A stretch of DNA of 64,000 nt from Gari tellinella. Taxonomy: Eukaryota > Mollusca > Bivalvia > Cardiida > Psammobiidae. The notes under the pieces are model-generated. The model made no database searches. It was given only the letters and a program-made list of their open reading frames with translations, and was not told the DNA's origin. This document shows positions 31,640 through 42,574 of this stretch, piece by piece. A program made the translations under genes and the position numbers. The stretch covers positions 77,536,328 through 77,600,327 of the forward strand of contig OV277866.1 of NCBI GenBank assembly GCA_922989275.2, in the 5' to 3' direction. Position 1 is the first letter of the stretch; the number at the start of each line of letters is the position of its first letter.

Positions 31640-31955
31640 TGTTAAAAGCAAGGTGAAACTGAAAGTAAACTTTATTAAGCAGACTGCTCTTAAAGAAGCT
31701 GTCTGCTTAACTTTCATCTTGCCTGAACCGTTTACTATAAATACTTTACTAGGTTTAATACCACATGCAGCAAGTTGAAAGTAAAGCAGAATGCACCTTA
31801 AGTTAAGGCGCATTCTGCTTTCAGCTACCATCATTCTGCTAGAATATAGAAAATATTTCTGTGATACATTTTCATGACTATAATCTGGAACCATTTTCTT
31901 CTGATGAAGAATAAATTAAATGCATTAAAATGTGTATCTATGGAGTATTGGTAAA
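31640..31955. mobile_element. Hairpin (core-1 type) followed by a family A copy
   Basis: 31640-31726 pairs GCAAGGTGAAACTGAAAG with CTTTCATCTTGC. 31770-31955 is an A copy with AATGCACCTTAAGTTAAGG at its centre, where the central GTTAA/TTAA is duplicated, and a shortened right arm. Confidence 0.6.
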
Positions 31956-32275
31956 GGAGTGGGTTAGACTACATGTATATAGCTTCTCCAGTAACTGTAG
32001 CATGTTTCCTACATTGATGTAATGGATGAGTTACTGCCATGTTTTCAGTCTGGAGTCAGATGTTGAGTCATGGCCTTGATCTCTCATTGATTAATGGCTT
32101 TCTCTCTATTGATTTCCTATACTGTAATTGTCACATAAAGAGGTGTTACACCAGATCTCTTCCTTCCAATCAGATAGATGGAACAACTTCCAAGCCATTT
32201 TATACGTCAAACCTGATTTCAGTAATCATTCACTGAAGAATTGAAATGGTGAAAAATCGTGTTGATAATTGAATT

Positions 32276-32530
32276 TTAACTCTTTGAGCCCTAGTGACGC
32301 ATATACTGTATGTGTCCGTTCCCAAATGTTTACTTGTGAAGAGTACACTTGTCCTATGCAAACAGTGAAGTCCCTGATCAGAGGGCTCCTACAGGAGCCC
32401 TCTGATCAGGGACTTCACTGTTTGTCATTTTGCAATTTATACAAAAACCAACCCTTAATAGTCTAAAATGGACCAGCCTTTATTGCAAACCGGAATTGTC
32501 TATTGGAAGTTTCAGGGGATAATGAGTTAA
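32276..32530 (+). mobile_element. Family B MITE, TTAA at both ends
   Basis: TTAACTCTTTGAGCCCTAG on the left and GATAATGAGTTAA on the right. The long hairpin AACAGTGAAGTCCCTGATC and GATCAGGGACTTCACTG is perfect, including a T/A pair change (AGTCCC/GGGACT) against other copies. Confidence 0.88.
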
Positions 32531-32749
32531 TGAAGAACAAGAATAATACAGAAACTCCCAAAGGAATCAATTAAATTTCTTTTGAGTCACATTGGATAAA
32601 CTTGTTCAATGACCATAATGATTAAATATTGAAAATCCATTTCATGCCTGTACTGAGTGTTTGTATCGAATATTTCTTAATATTTGCATTCACCCTGTAA
32701 AGTCTTTATGTAATCCTATTAAAAAATATGCAGTCATCTGCCGATGAAC

Positions 32750-32935
32750 CTACAATTCGAAACTGGATTTAGCCAGTTCGGATTTCCCCCGTGCTATTCG
32801 TAGACTTTTTCAAATAGACTACATCGGGCACTTAACACTAAGCTCCCATTGGTCGACGGTCATATGACACTAGCGGAGTGATACAGACCCATAGGTCGTT
32901 GCCATCGCGTTGCTATGTGTGTAAATGGGTTAAGA
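32750..32935 (+). promoter_or_regulatory. CpG-bearing, promoter-like stretch (weak)
   Basis: Repeat-free and richer in CpG than its surroundings. It holds an inverted CCAAT box (CCCATTGGTCG), an E-box in GGTCATATGAC and two GTTGC(C/T)AT half-sites. No gene is attached to it in this window, so this is only a suggestion. Confidence 0.2.
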
Positions 32936-33270
32936 AAACAACCGCGACCTGTATTTTTAGAATGTGCTTTGGCAATAGATATTCAAGTTGCACTGTTATT
33001 TATTTGCCTTGTAAGTCTTTTCCATTCACAGAGAGAAAGTGTACTGGAAAAAATCCTGAATTTTTAATACAGTTACAGTACATGTAGTTGGGACTACTTT
33101 CTCACCATATTTAGAAACTGGAATGGCTATTACATCGACATTACATCTATCAAACCTCTTTGACGGTATATGATAAATTCTTATACAGAAAAACAAATCT
33201 GGCCAATAAACACATTAAATTGACAAGACAGAAAATATAAATATAAGGAATAAACAACATCTCTTTGCTT

Positions 33271-33625
33271 TGAGCTACCATCTTCTAGGCTGTAGAAAAT
33301 ATTTTTTATGGTACATGTTTATGACTGTATAAGTTGGAACTGTTTTCTTCAGAGAATGAATAAATTATTTTTGCTAAAAGGTGTTTCGATGGGGGAAGGG
33401 TTAAGTAAGTTAGATTGCATTAATCTTTACTCAATCGCTATCTCATTTCTAATGGAGTATTGAAGATAAATAGCTGCTTTAAGCTTCTGTCTGCTTGGAT
33501 ATAGGAAAGATCTATAGAATATAATGCTGCACATTCGTTACTGTATAAGATGGAACTGTTTTATTCAGAGGCGGACTATATTAAATGCGTAAAGGAGTAT
33601 CAATGGTGTAATTTTAGGGTTAAGA
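33271..33625 (+). mobile_element. Two right halves of family A
   Basis: 33271-33404 (GAGCTACCATCTTCTAGG to GGGGGAAGGGTTAA) and 33470-33625 (TGCTTTAAGCTTCTGTCTGC to TTTTAGGGTTAA) both lack the left half and the left hairpin arm. Breakage at the hairpin centre would explain this. Confidence 0.65.
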
Positions 33626-33991
33626 ACTGAATTAACCCGGCTGAGGTGCCCTGTGGTTAATTGCAGCAGCTGTTGGAGATATGGCCTGCATATATTATTG
33701 ATGTTAATTGATTGTGTGGCTACTACTAGACTGTGGGAAGCTTTGATTGGGTTTGGATCGGAAAGTCCAATAATTAGATTATCTAGGTTTAAACATTACA
33801 TGTAGTGGCATGGTGTAATGGAGCTGCAGGACAGATGCGAATAATTTTTAAATGAACAGCGAAGATGGCTTTATAACAAGTATTATAAACTTTTCCACCA
33901 CAGAAGTGCCTTAGAGTGCCTTTAACCTATTTCTCCATATGAGCTCCACATTTAATAATTATTTATTGATGTCATTGAATAGAGATGACAG

Positions 33992-34535
33992 TTTAACCCA
34001 TTTCCCTCAGTAATGCACCTTTTTAGGCCATAAGTATATTTCTTCATTAGAAAAAAAAAATTGTTTCACTTTATATCGTCAAAATATGCAACATATGAAA
34101 CAGCTTCTAAATCCTAGGCTAGTAACAGATAGCAACATAATGCAGGCTGAAAGAAAATAAAGCAGAATGCTCCTTAAGGTGCATTATAGTCTACTTTCAA
34201 CCTCCTTTAAGTGGTCACCTGTCTTCAAAACATTTGGAAACAATGTCACAGTTTAATTTTTAATTAAAATCATTCTCCGGATCCCCATAGCCTATTTATA
34301 ATTTTGAAGACAGATGACCACTTAAAGCAGGTTGAAAGTAAAGCAGAATGTGCCTTAAGGTACATTCTGCTTTATATTCATCCTGCTTTAAGCTACCATA
34401 TGCTAGAAAATAGAAAATATTTCTTACAATACATATTCTTACAGTATTGTATAAATAAGAACCTTTTTCTTTAGTTGAGGAATAAATTATTAAAATAAGG
34501 GTGTACGAAGGCATATTTATGAAGTTATGGGTTAA
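33992..34535. mobile_element. Two family A copies in opposite directions
   Basis: 33992-34235 is reversed, beginning TTAACCCATTTCCCTCAG. 34284-34535 is forward, from CCCATAGCCTATTTATAA to GAAGTTATGGGTTAA. Both have clear AAAGCAG...CAGAATG hairpins. Confidence 0.75.
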
Positions 34536-34918
34536 GAACATAAGTCTGGCTAGAATGGTAGGTAAAACATGATACAGTCAGTCAGTCACTGAGTCAGTTT
34601 ATATTTTGGGTTCATGGTTAGATGGGTATTACAGTAAACCCAGTGTTTGTGATGTCACCCAGGGCGGTGTTGACAGGTATAGGTTATCACATCAGCGTGA
34701 AGCATTGTGTTGGCTGAATGGACTGTATAATCTCTAGATGTCTATCATAAGAAATGCTTGCAGAGGCATAAGGCTTGACATAAAGCCAAACGGTTGATGC
34801 CCAACGATTAACCCTGATCTTGCTGAAACTTCAAATGGACAATTATGATATATTCCAGTTTCCAATTTTGACTAGCCATTGATTGTTGACTACTAGTATA
34901 TAGTGTTGTATTATTAGT

Positions 34919-35168
34919 TACAGTGGAGAATCTGTTATTCTTTCCCGTTTAAACGCAAACGTACGCAAACGCAAAGCACTAAAACGTAGAAAAGAACAAC
35001 TTTTGGACAATTCTGATATTTCATGTTTATCATGGTGACAAACAGTTTGGAACCTGATCAGACGCCGGGTTACCCGGCGTCTGATCTGGCTCCAAACTGT
35101 TTGTAAAAGAAAAAATAGTTTTCGCCTAAACGCGTTTATGGGGAAAGAATAACAGATTCTCCACTGTA
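34919..35168 (-). mobile_element. Family F MITE, intact, TA-bounded
   Basis: TACAGTGGAGAATCTG and CAGATTCTCCACTGTA at the ends, centre GACGCCGGGTTACCCGGC. Same organisation as 10946-11195, in reverse. Confidence 0.9.
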
Positions 35169-35299
35169 TTACAATGTAGTGCAAAACTGCAAACAGTGTA
35201 AACCCAGGTTGCATTATAAAAGAAGAGATGCTCTTCTTTAAATATTTGAAATTGACAACTACTTCGTTGTAACATGAGAGTACAATCTTAGTGTCAAAT

Positions 35300-35362
35300 A
35301 GTGTGGATCTGGATGAGGTGCCAAATAACTTGACATCTCAGCATCTTTCAAACTATTTGGAG
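35300..35362. repeat. Core-2 hairpin, degraded
   Basis: AAATAGTGTGGATCTGGATG and CATCTTTCAAACTATTTGG keep the outline of the hairpin, but the arms pair poorly. Confidence 0.4.
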
Positions 35363-35626
35363 TATTTGCAAAGAACATCAAGTAGCAAGTGAAGGGTTTA
35401 AAAGTTTGTAAAGAAAACTCATGTCCATGTAATTGAAATGTATTTTGATGTTTTGCTGGGAAACTTTTTTCACATATATCCATTTTTGCTATGGTCAAAA
35501 GATTTTACTGCTTACATTAGAATTTATATATTAATTTCTTTATTTCATATATACTCCTCAAAGAGATGAGTAAACTTGCTACAGGAACATTTTAAAGGTC
35601 CAGTCTTAAAGCAATGATTTGAAAGA

Positions 35627-35836
35627 TACAGTAGAGCCTCTCTATTACGACCACTTAATTGTGTCAAATGTTAGTCGTTTAAGACAGGTGACTGCTTAAA
35701 GCAATGTGAAAGTGAAACAGAAAGCTCCTACAGGAGCTTTCTGTTTCACTTTCACATTGCTTTAAGCTGTCACCTGTCTTTTATACAGAAAATTAGCCTT
35801 CTATTTAGTTGCCGTAATAGAGGAGGTTCTACTGTA
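35627..35836. mobile_element. Family C MITE, near-intact
   Basis: TACAGTAGAGCCTCTC and GAGGTTCTACTGTA at the ends with TA tips. The whole element is almost one palindrome: AAGCAATGTGAAAGTGAAAC and its complement meet at AGCTCCTACAGGAGCT. Confidence 0.9.
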
Positions 35837-36036
35837 TATGGTAAAGTACAATTGGATCAGTTTGTATTGATAATTGGTATACTATTTCTGGCTCTGGGTT
35901 GATTGACTTGTACACCTGCATGTCTATAATAGGCTTTTAACCCTTTATATGCTGGACAACTAGTAATGAGTTTATAAGAATCAGTGAAGATCTATCCTTA
36001 TCCTTAAGAAGCATTCTGCTTTACTTACAGCCTGCT

Positions 36037-36284
36037 TTAACCCTTTACCCCATGGCCTGTTTCTAGTTTTGAAAATAGGTGACTACTTAAAGCAGGTTGA
36101 AAGTAAAGCAGAATGTGCCTTAAGGCACATTCTGCTTTACTTTAAACCTGCTTTAAGCTACTATTGCTAGAATAAAAAAAATCCTTATGATAGATATTCA
36201 TGACTGTATAAATTGGAACTATTTTCTTCAGCAGAGGAATAAACTGAATGCGCTAAAAGGCGCTTCTATGTGGGAAAGGGTTAA
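36037..36284 (+). mobile_element. Family A MITE, TTAA at both ends
   Basis: TTAACCCTTTACCCCATGG to GTGGGAAAGGGTTAA, perfect centre AATGTGCCTTAAGGCACATT. The TTAA on the left is the end of an older A hairpin arm (CAGCCTGCTTTAA), so one A has landed beside or inside another. Confidence 0.88.
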
Positions 36285-36639
36285 CCATCTATATTCATCA
36301 ATTACTGAAATAAAGCTATGGAGAAATGGGTTAGTCATAATGTTAAATGACTATATGCTCCTGATATTGACATTTCTGAATGGTCACATATATATATACA
36401 AGATTGGTCGTAAGTATTTTAAACAAGAAAACTTGGTGTGCGAGAGAAGGTATAATTAATTTATAATGTTATTGTGAAGATATTCATGGCTGGTAGTATT
36501 GTTGGGGTGTATTATGTTGGATACAAGGAAATACTTTGAGGCTAATTGTATTGAATGGTCACAATGTAAACATTTGTTTAAAACACACACAAACAAAATA
36601 ATAGAGATCAGTGGTATGTAGCACTATTTGCAGCTTACC

Positions 36640-37525
36640 CCTTTCTATTTTTGAAGACAGCTGACCACTTAAAGAAGGTTAAAAGTAAAGCCAGTAATAT
36701 GTGAAGCGGTGTTGTGCATTATGCAGAGATATAAGGCACATTCTGCTTTACTTTAAGTCTGCATTATAAGCCCTTAAACTACATGTACCACCTGTAAGGG
36801 TATACATATTTATAATGCTGCATATTGATGACTGTACCAGTAAAAATCAAAACTATTAAAAAAAATTGTCAGTGGAAGAATAAATTAATTTATAAGGAAT
36901 AAAAAGATGTACATTATATCTAAGGGGTTATGGGTTATTACAATTTTGACTATTGCATTATGATCCATTATTCCAAATACATGAACAAAACACCACCAAC
37001 TTCAAAGGTGTCCATTGTTGGTGGAATATTTGTAAACTAGCCTTCTGTTATAGTCACAACAATTTCTAGATTTTAATAGATCTACAGGGCTATTGTGTTC
37101 TCATGGTTTAGATATGTATGAGTTGAAAAGGAATCCCGGTAGTAAATAGCAGAGGCCCTCATCGAATGGCAGGCCTAGATTTCTATATGGCTAAGTTGAG
37201 CTAACCTGTATTTCTTCAATTCAAACTCTGTAACTTAAACTTGTTTAACCTTTAACTTATTATTATAATTAAGATTACTCAATACTCCATAGCCTGTTTC
37301 TAGTTATGAGACGGGTGAGCACTTAAAACAGGTTGAAAATATAAAGGAGAATGCGCTTTAAGGCTCATGTTGCTTTACTTTCAGTCTGCTTTAAGGTTCC
37401 ATCTGCTAGGATACAAAAAATGTTTCATTTGGTATATGTTAATGACTGAATGAATTGGAGCTATTTTCTTCAGTGGAGGAATTAAATGTGCTGAAAGGTG
37501 TTTTTATTGGGTTAAGGGATAAGTC
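36640..37525 (+). mobile_element. Two diverged family A copies
   Basis: 36640-36937 has an enlarged, disrupted hairpin centre (extra bases GTGAAGCGGTGTTGTGC). 37270-37525 is a full-length old copy with AACAGGTTGAAAATATAAAG. Between them, 36940-37265 holds nothing recognised. Confidence 0.65.
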
Positions 37526-37648
37526 TGATATAAAGGTTTATCAGTTTAAACATGAGTTTTAATTTTGAAAAACATGCAGATTTGTCTAAAAGCGAGTTCT
37601 CGAGTTAACAAGGGTTGACTAGTAAGCAAATCTATTGGATGTGTAACG

Positions 37649-37821
37649 CTGAGCTCCAGATAAGATAAACTGAACAAATCCAACACTTTCTCACTTCTTT
37701 CAGCACCAAATCCTATGGTGTGACTTATCATTAGACGATTCTAATGAGTAGTCACACCATAGGGTTTAATGCAGAAATAAAGATTTTAGTTTTTGAAACA
37801 CTCCCCTTATCTGGAGCCCTG
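37649..37821. mobile_element. Family E MITE with 8-bp direct flanks
   Basis: GAGCTCCAGATAAG on the left and CTTATCTGGAGCCCTG on the right. Flanks GTGTAACG (37641-37648) and GTGTAACT (37822-37829) match in 7 of 8 bases, as expected for a hAT-type insertion. Part of the first hairpin arm is deleted. Confidence 0.82.
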
Positions 37822-37984
37822 GTGTAACTTGAAGTTGAGTATGCATAGATATATAAGAATTATTCATTCAATCATTGTTAAAAGTTGCAAATCATTATCC
37901 CAATAATGCTGACTCATAAAGGTTAACTAATATAGCTTTACAACTGTTGTTGTAAGCTGAGTTTACCGATTCTGTATTACTGAA

Positions 37985-38180
37985 AGCCCTGGATAAGGGA
38001 AGTACTAATTTCAAAAACTCATATCTTTAGGTCTTCACCAAACCCTCTGATGTGACTACTTATTAGTATCATATCTTTGAGATGATTCTAATGAGTAGTC
38101 ACACCATAGGGTTTGGTGCGAACTTAAAGAAGAAAATGCTGGAAATCTTGAATTTGATTCACTCTTATTTTCAGCCATGC
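37985..38180. mobile_element. Family E MITE, degraded
   Basis: AGCCCTGGATAAGGGAAG, a hairpin with TGATGTGACTACTTATTAG, and TTATTTTCAGCC at the right. It ends just before the exon-like block at 38224. Confidence 0.65.
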
Positions 38181-38223
38181 AGTTTATATAAATATAATAG
38201 TTAGTCTTTTATGCTTTTTTCAG

Positions 38224-38293
38224 GCTGAATGAGACAGAGCAGTCGTAGAAACTAACCCTTACCGTTCAACAAAAAGACAACTCAACATTTGTG
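38224..38293 (+). ncRNA. Exon-like block, non-coding (candidate UTR or lncRNA exon)
   Basis: A pyrimidine tract and acceptor (ATGCTTTTTTCAG) and a consensus donor (TTTGTG|GTAAGTC) bound 70 nt that match no repeat family seen here. All three frames contain stops (TGA, TAG, TAA), so it cannot be an internal coding exon. A 5' UTR exon of a plus-strand gene beyond the window, or a lncRNA exon, would fit. Confidence 0.4.
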
Positions 38294-38430
38294 GTAAGTC
38301 GAGCATTTGTAACAATTCTTACCTCACCATTTCAGTGATAATTTTAGAAATCAGATGAAAGAGTCCTTGGGATGCACATTTTGTGAAACAAGGAGTCCAT
38401 GAGACGAACATTGAGTCCTTGAGGTGAAAA

Positions 38431-38570
38431 ATTAACCCACTATCCCATAACTTAATTCTATTTTGAAGACAGATGACCACTTAAAGAAGGTTAAAAGTAA
38501 AGCAGAATGTGACTTAAGGCACATTCTGCTTTACTTTCAATCTGCTTTAAGCTACTATTTGCTTTTGAGT
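38431..38570 (+). mobile_element. Family A MITE, truncated
   Basis: TTAACCCACTATCCCATAAC, then a good hairpin AATGTGACTTAAGGCACATT, then truncation after GCTACTATTTGC. Confidence 0.75.
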
Positions 38571-38774
38571 ATTTGTTAATAAAGGCCAGAAAAGCTATGG
38601 GTCCATGGGACTTGCAACTTCTGAAACAACGAGTCCCTGGCAAATTTAATGAGTATAGGACTCGGGATGCACAGGTAAAATAATCGCTGCCATTTACTCC
38701 ATAGCCATCAGTACAAATCTACTGGTCGTAATAGAGAGGTTTTACTGTACATGAGATTATGAGTAGTGGTTTCT

Positions 38775-39023
38775 TTAACCCTTTGAACCCTAGTCCCGCA
38801 TATTGGCGTTCTTTGCAAACAGTGTACATTTGAATAGTACACTTGTCCTATGCAAAGAGTGACGACCCAGATCAGAGGGCTCCTAGGAGCCCTCTGATCA
38901 GGGTCTTCACTGTTTGTCATAATGCCAAACATTGACAAAAACAACCATTAAAAGTCAGAAATGGACTAGACTAAAATGGAAACTGGAATTGTCCATTTAA
39001 AGTTTTAGGGAGGAAAGAGTTAA
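38775..39023 (+). mobile_element. Family B MITE, TTAA at both ends
   Basis: TTAACCCTTTGAACCC to GGAGGAAAGAGTTAA, hairpin GATCAGAGGGCTCCTAGG and AGCCCTCTGATCAGGG. Intact. Confidence 0.9.
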
Positions 39024-39053
39024 AGGAAGAGGGTAAATTGCACTCATGGAACA

Positions 39054-39247
39054 TACAGTAGAACCTCCTAAATTGTGTCAAATATTAATCGTTTAATACA
39101 GGTGACTGCTTAAAGCAATGTGAAAGTGAAACAGAAAGCTCCTACAGGAGCTTTATGTTTCACTTTCACATTGCTTTAAGCTGTCACCTGTCTTTTATAC
39201 AGACAATTAGCCTTCTTTTTAGTGGTCGTAATAGAGAGGTTCTACTG
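39054..39247. mobile_element. Family C MITE
   Basis: TACAGTAGAACCTCCTAAA on the left and GAGAGGTTCTACTG on the right, with the AAAGTGAAACAGAAAGC hairpin. A few bases are lost near the left end. Confidence 0.85.
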
Positions 39248-39746
39248 AAGTTTGATGTTGAGCCTGTCCTACACCTAGAGAGCAGACATTGAAAAAATCC
39301 AGGTATAAATTGGGTTATGTTAAATTCATTTAATATCGGATCATGTTTAAGTTTCTCTGTTTTAACTGATAAGGAGATGAATAATGGATGTGTTCTGTTC
39401 ACTTTCCCAGAATTTGTTTATTTAACAGATAACCAATTTTTTTATGGGTACTTTTAACCTTTATCTTTCTTTGCTTGTCTTGACTGGCTTTTACTGTCAT
39501 GATCGATCAGTAATTAGGAATTTAGGAATTTGATAAATAACACCCCCCCCCCTTTATATAAGTGTTACGAACAGGTGGTTGCTCAATAAGGAGCTTTATT
39601 TTCAGCATGCTTTAACTTTAAGACACCAAATTGATTGATTCAGTTGAGTGTTTCTACTGCTCTTCATCAAGATATGAAAAGACAAATAGGTAAAGGCATA
39701 CCTTAATTTCGCCAGATGGAAGAAAGTGTTCCATCTACTTTGGATA

Positions 39747-39939
39747 TACAGTAGAACCTCTCTATTACGACCACTAAGTTGTGTCAAATATAAGTCGTTA
39801 AAGACAGGTGACTTCTTAAAGCAATGTGAAAGTGAAACAGAAAGCTCCTACACTTTTATATTGCTTTAAGCTGTCACCTGTCTTTTATATAGACAATTAT
39901 CCTTCTTTTTAGTGGTCGTTATAGAGAGGTTCTACTGTA
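39747..39939. mobile_element. Family C MITE with deletion at the hairpin
   Basis: TACAGTAGAACCTCTC and GAGGTTCTACTGTA ends are complete. At the centre the second arm has lost its inner part: AGCTCCTACACTTTTATATT. A poly-C run lies upstream at 39542-39552. Confidence 0.85.
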
Positions 39940-40254
39940 CTTGATAACATTTCAAACCTGGTGCTGTAACAGAAGGATAAGGGTTGTGGGAAACAAGCTT
40001 TCAAACAGGATCTAGCTGTTTGTCTCCTTTATAGTTTGTTTGCAAGTTCTGCAGAAAAAAGTTGAAAATATATCCGTGTTTGAGCGGGAAGCGTGGCCTG
40101 TCTAGTATACTATTAGTTCACTGGTATAAGAGCCGACTGATAAATGTAAATTTATTAACAACAAAATCAACTGTGTGTACAAGTCAAGCAAGGACAGTTT
40201 AATGACTTTAAAAACCTTTGAATGACAGAAATTAAGTTCTTAGCAGGGTTTGTA

Positions 40255-40292
40255 ATGCTTAAAGTAGGTTAAAAGTAAAGCAGAAAGCTTCA
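40255..40292 (+). repeat. Family A hairpin arm
   Basis: GCTTAAAGTAGGTTAAAAG and AAAGCAGAAAGC are one arm only. Confidence 0.45.
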
Positions 40293-40584
40293 TAACTATT
40301 ACTGAATGGGAAACAAGTATACATGGTTTGCAAACAGGGTAGATCATATACAAAATTGTTTTGGAAATAAATCATTCCAGAGAACATATAAACTGGCCAT
40401 TATATATTTGAAAACTTCAGTTGTCAATTTGGAAAGTGAACAATGTGAGGGTTAAAAAGCACTTTAAGTCTTAACCCATTACTCCATGATTAGCCTGTTT
40501 ATACCTTATCACTCATAGTCGTTCACTGAGAAAAACAGTCCCCAGTCGGAAGTTCTGAACTGAGACTGAACATGACGTGAGAAC

Positions 40585-40940
40585 TTAACCCTTTCCCACA
40601 TAGCCTGTTTCTAGTGTAAAATATAGGTGTCCACTTAAAGCAGGTTGAAAGTAAAGCAGAATGCGCCTTAAGCGCATTCTGCTTTACTTTCAGCCTGCTT
40701 TAAGCTATCATCTTTTAGAATAAAGAAAATGTTTTGTATGATACATATTTATGACTGTTTAAAGTGGAACTATTTTCTTCAGTGGAGGAATTAACTTAAT
40801 GTGCTAAAAGGCGCTTCTATGGGGGAAAGGGTTAATGCAGGCTGAATTCAACTTTACTTTCAGACTACTTACAGTAGTCACCTAAGTGTTTCAAAACTAG
40901 AACAGGCTATGGAGTAATATAAGCTATGGAAGACAGAGTT
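40585..40940 (+). mobile_element. Family A MITE, TTAA at both ends, plus a trailing A fragment
   Basis: 40585-40835 runs TTAACCCTTTCCCACATAG to GGGGGAAAGGGTTAA with hairpin AATGCGCCTTAAGCGCATT. 40836-40940 is a further A piece that reuses the same TTAA. Confidence 0.85.
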
Positions 40941-41129
40941 AACAAGCTTCCAATAAGGTGGTCACTGATAGTCATGTGATACAGTGTTAAAGTGAAATTG
41001 GCTTGTTAGTTTTGTGTACATGGGGCGGAAATAATTTGAGTGTAAATTATTTCTTGTTCTTTTATACAGCTCTAATGAAGGTTAGTGTGTGAATGTTGTT
41101 GAAATAAATGGCCTTCAATCTCAAATACT

Positions 41130-41290
41130 TAAATCTTTGAACCCTAATCACGCATATATGCATCATTTGCAAACAGTGTACATGTGAGGAGTACACCTGT
41201 CCTGTGCAGACAGTGTAGACCCTGATCAGAGGGCTCCTTACGCCTCTAATTATTTTTATACTTAGAAAAAGCAATAGAGGAAAGTGTTAA
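41130..41290 (+). mobile_element. Family B MITE with internal deletion
   Basis: CTTTGAACCCTAATCACGC and one arm GACCCTGATCAGAGGGC are followed directly by an unrelated CCTCTAATTATTTTTATAC and then AGAGGAAAGTGTTAA. The second arm is missing. Confidence 0.65.
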
Positions 41291-41308
41291 AAAGAAAGTG
41301 TCAAGAGG

Positions 41309-41548
41309 TACAGTGGAGAATCTGTTATTCTTTCCCGTTTAAACGCAAACGCAAAGCGCTAAAACGTAGAAAAGAACAACTTTTGGACAATTCTGATATT
41401 TCATGTTTATCTTGGTGGTAAACAGTTTGGAGCCTGATCAGACGCCGGGTTACCCGGCGTTTGATCTGGCTCCAAACTGTTTGCACTGCAAATAATAGTT
41501 TTAGAGTTAACGTGTTTATTGGGAAAGAATAACAGATTCTCCACTGTA
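41309..41548 (-). mobile_element. Family F MITE, intact, TA-bounded
   Basis: TACAGTGGAGAATCTG and CAGATTCTCCACTGTA ends, centre GACGCCGGGTTACCCGGC. It lacks one of the CGTACG blocks of 34919-35168. Confidence 0.9.
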
Positions 41549-41572
41549 CTTCTGTTAACCATAGTGGAGTAT

Positions 41573-41820
41573 TTAACCCATACCCAATAGCCTATTTCTA
41601 GTTTTGAAGACAGGTGACCACTTAAAGCAGGTTGATAGTAAAGCAGAATGCGCCTTAAGTTGCATTTGGCTTTACCTTCAGCATGCTTTAAGCTACCATT
41701 TGCTAGAATATCAAAAATAAATATCGAAAATATATCTTATGATACATATTTGGAACCATTTTTCCAGGGTATGATTAAATTAAAAGTGTAAATATGCATA
41801 TCTATGGAGTAAAGGGTTAA
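41573..41820 (+). mobile_element. Family A MITE, TTAA at both ends
   Basis: TTAACCCATACCCAATAGCC to GGAGTAAAGGGTTAA. Hairpin AATGCGCCTTAAGTTGCATT with small mismatches. The inner ATATC block is partly duplicated. Confidence 0.85.
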
Positions 41821-42174
41821 TGTCAACAGATAATGGATTACTAAGCTTGCAGTAATTGATTTAGTTGGCTGTGATAGTGCTACTGGTGCTTGTTCCTGTG
41901 TCCAGTCTAATGGTCAGTCTGGAAGTCAGTATGTTATTTCTTGGCAGGAGAAGATTTTGATCTGTGATATCATTGAGAAGTGACTAGTTGATCAGTTCCA
42001 GCTGTCTAAATAAGCAGCTAATGATGTCTGGCCTTGGCCCAACCAGACATTCGTTATCCCCCCCCCCACCCCTCTGTAGTGATGATTGATACAGTCATGC
42101 ATGAGCAATAAGCATGCTGTAACATTTATTTACATGTACAGTCTCAAACTACCATGGGCATTTCAAGTCCACTA

Positions 42175-42350
42175 AACTTAAGTGGTCACCTATTTTCAAA
42201 ACTTGAATCAGGCTATGGGGTAATTAGTTAAAGCTGGAAAAATATCATGCAGAAAACACCAAAATGAGCTTTTTGCATTATTATCATCCTGCATCAAGCT
42301 TTTAGAATTACTGACAATTTCCAAAACGTTGCTAATAGAAGGTTTGACTG
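42175..42350. mobile_element. Family A tail and a J-like hairpin
   Basis: 42175-42231 is the A end (AAGTGGTCACCTATTTTC to AATTAGTTAAAG). 42240-42310 holds an imperfect TAATGCAGAAAAC...TTTTTGCATTATTA-type hairpin as in family J. Confidence 0.45.
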
Positions 42351-42379
42351 TACATGTACTGTCAAAATTGTCTTAATAG

Positions 42380-42574
42380 ATACACTTTGTACGACTTTTA
42401 TTTGAAAATAGTTCCATTTCATACTGTGACAAATATCCACCATAAAAAATATTTTATTCTTCTTAGTAGATACATGTAGTTTAAAGCAGACTGAACCTTA
42501 ATCAGAATGCTTTAACTTGTCACTATAATTCTTGAAAACTAGAAAAGGCGACGGGTAAAATTTTCAACCTGCTT
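42380..42574 (-). mobile_element. Family A MITE interrupted by hAT-3
   Basis: GAAAATAGTTCCATTTCATAC, GATACATGTAGTTTAAAGC and TTTTCAACCTGCTT are A features in reverse. The element breaks off at the hAT-3 insertion at 42575. Confidence 0.6.
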
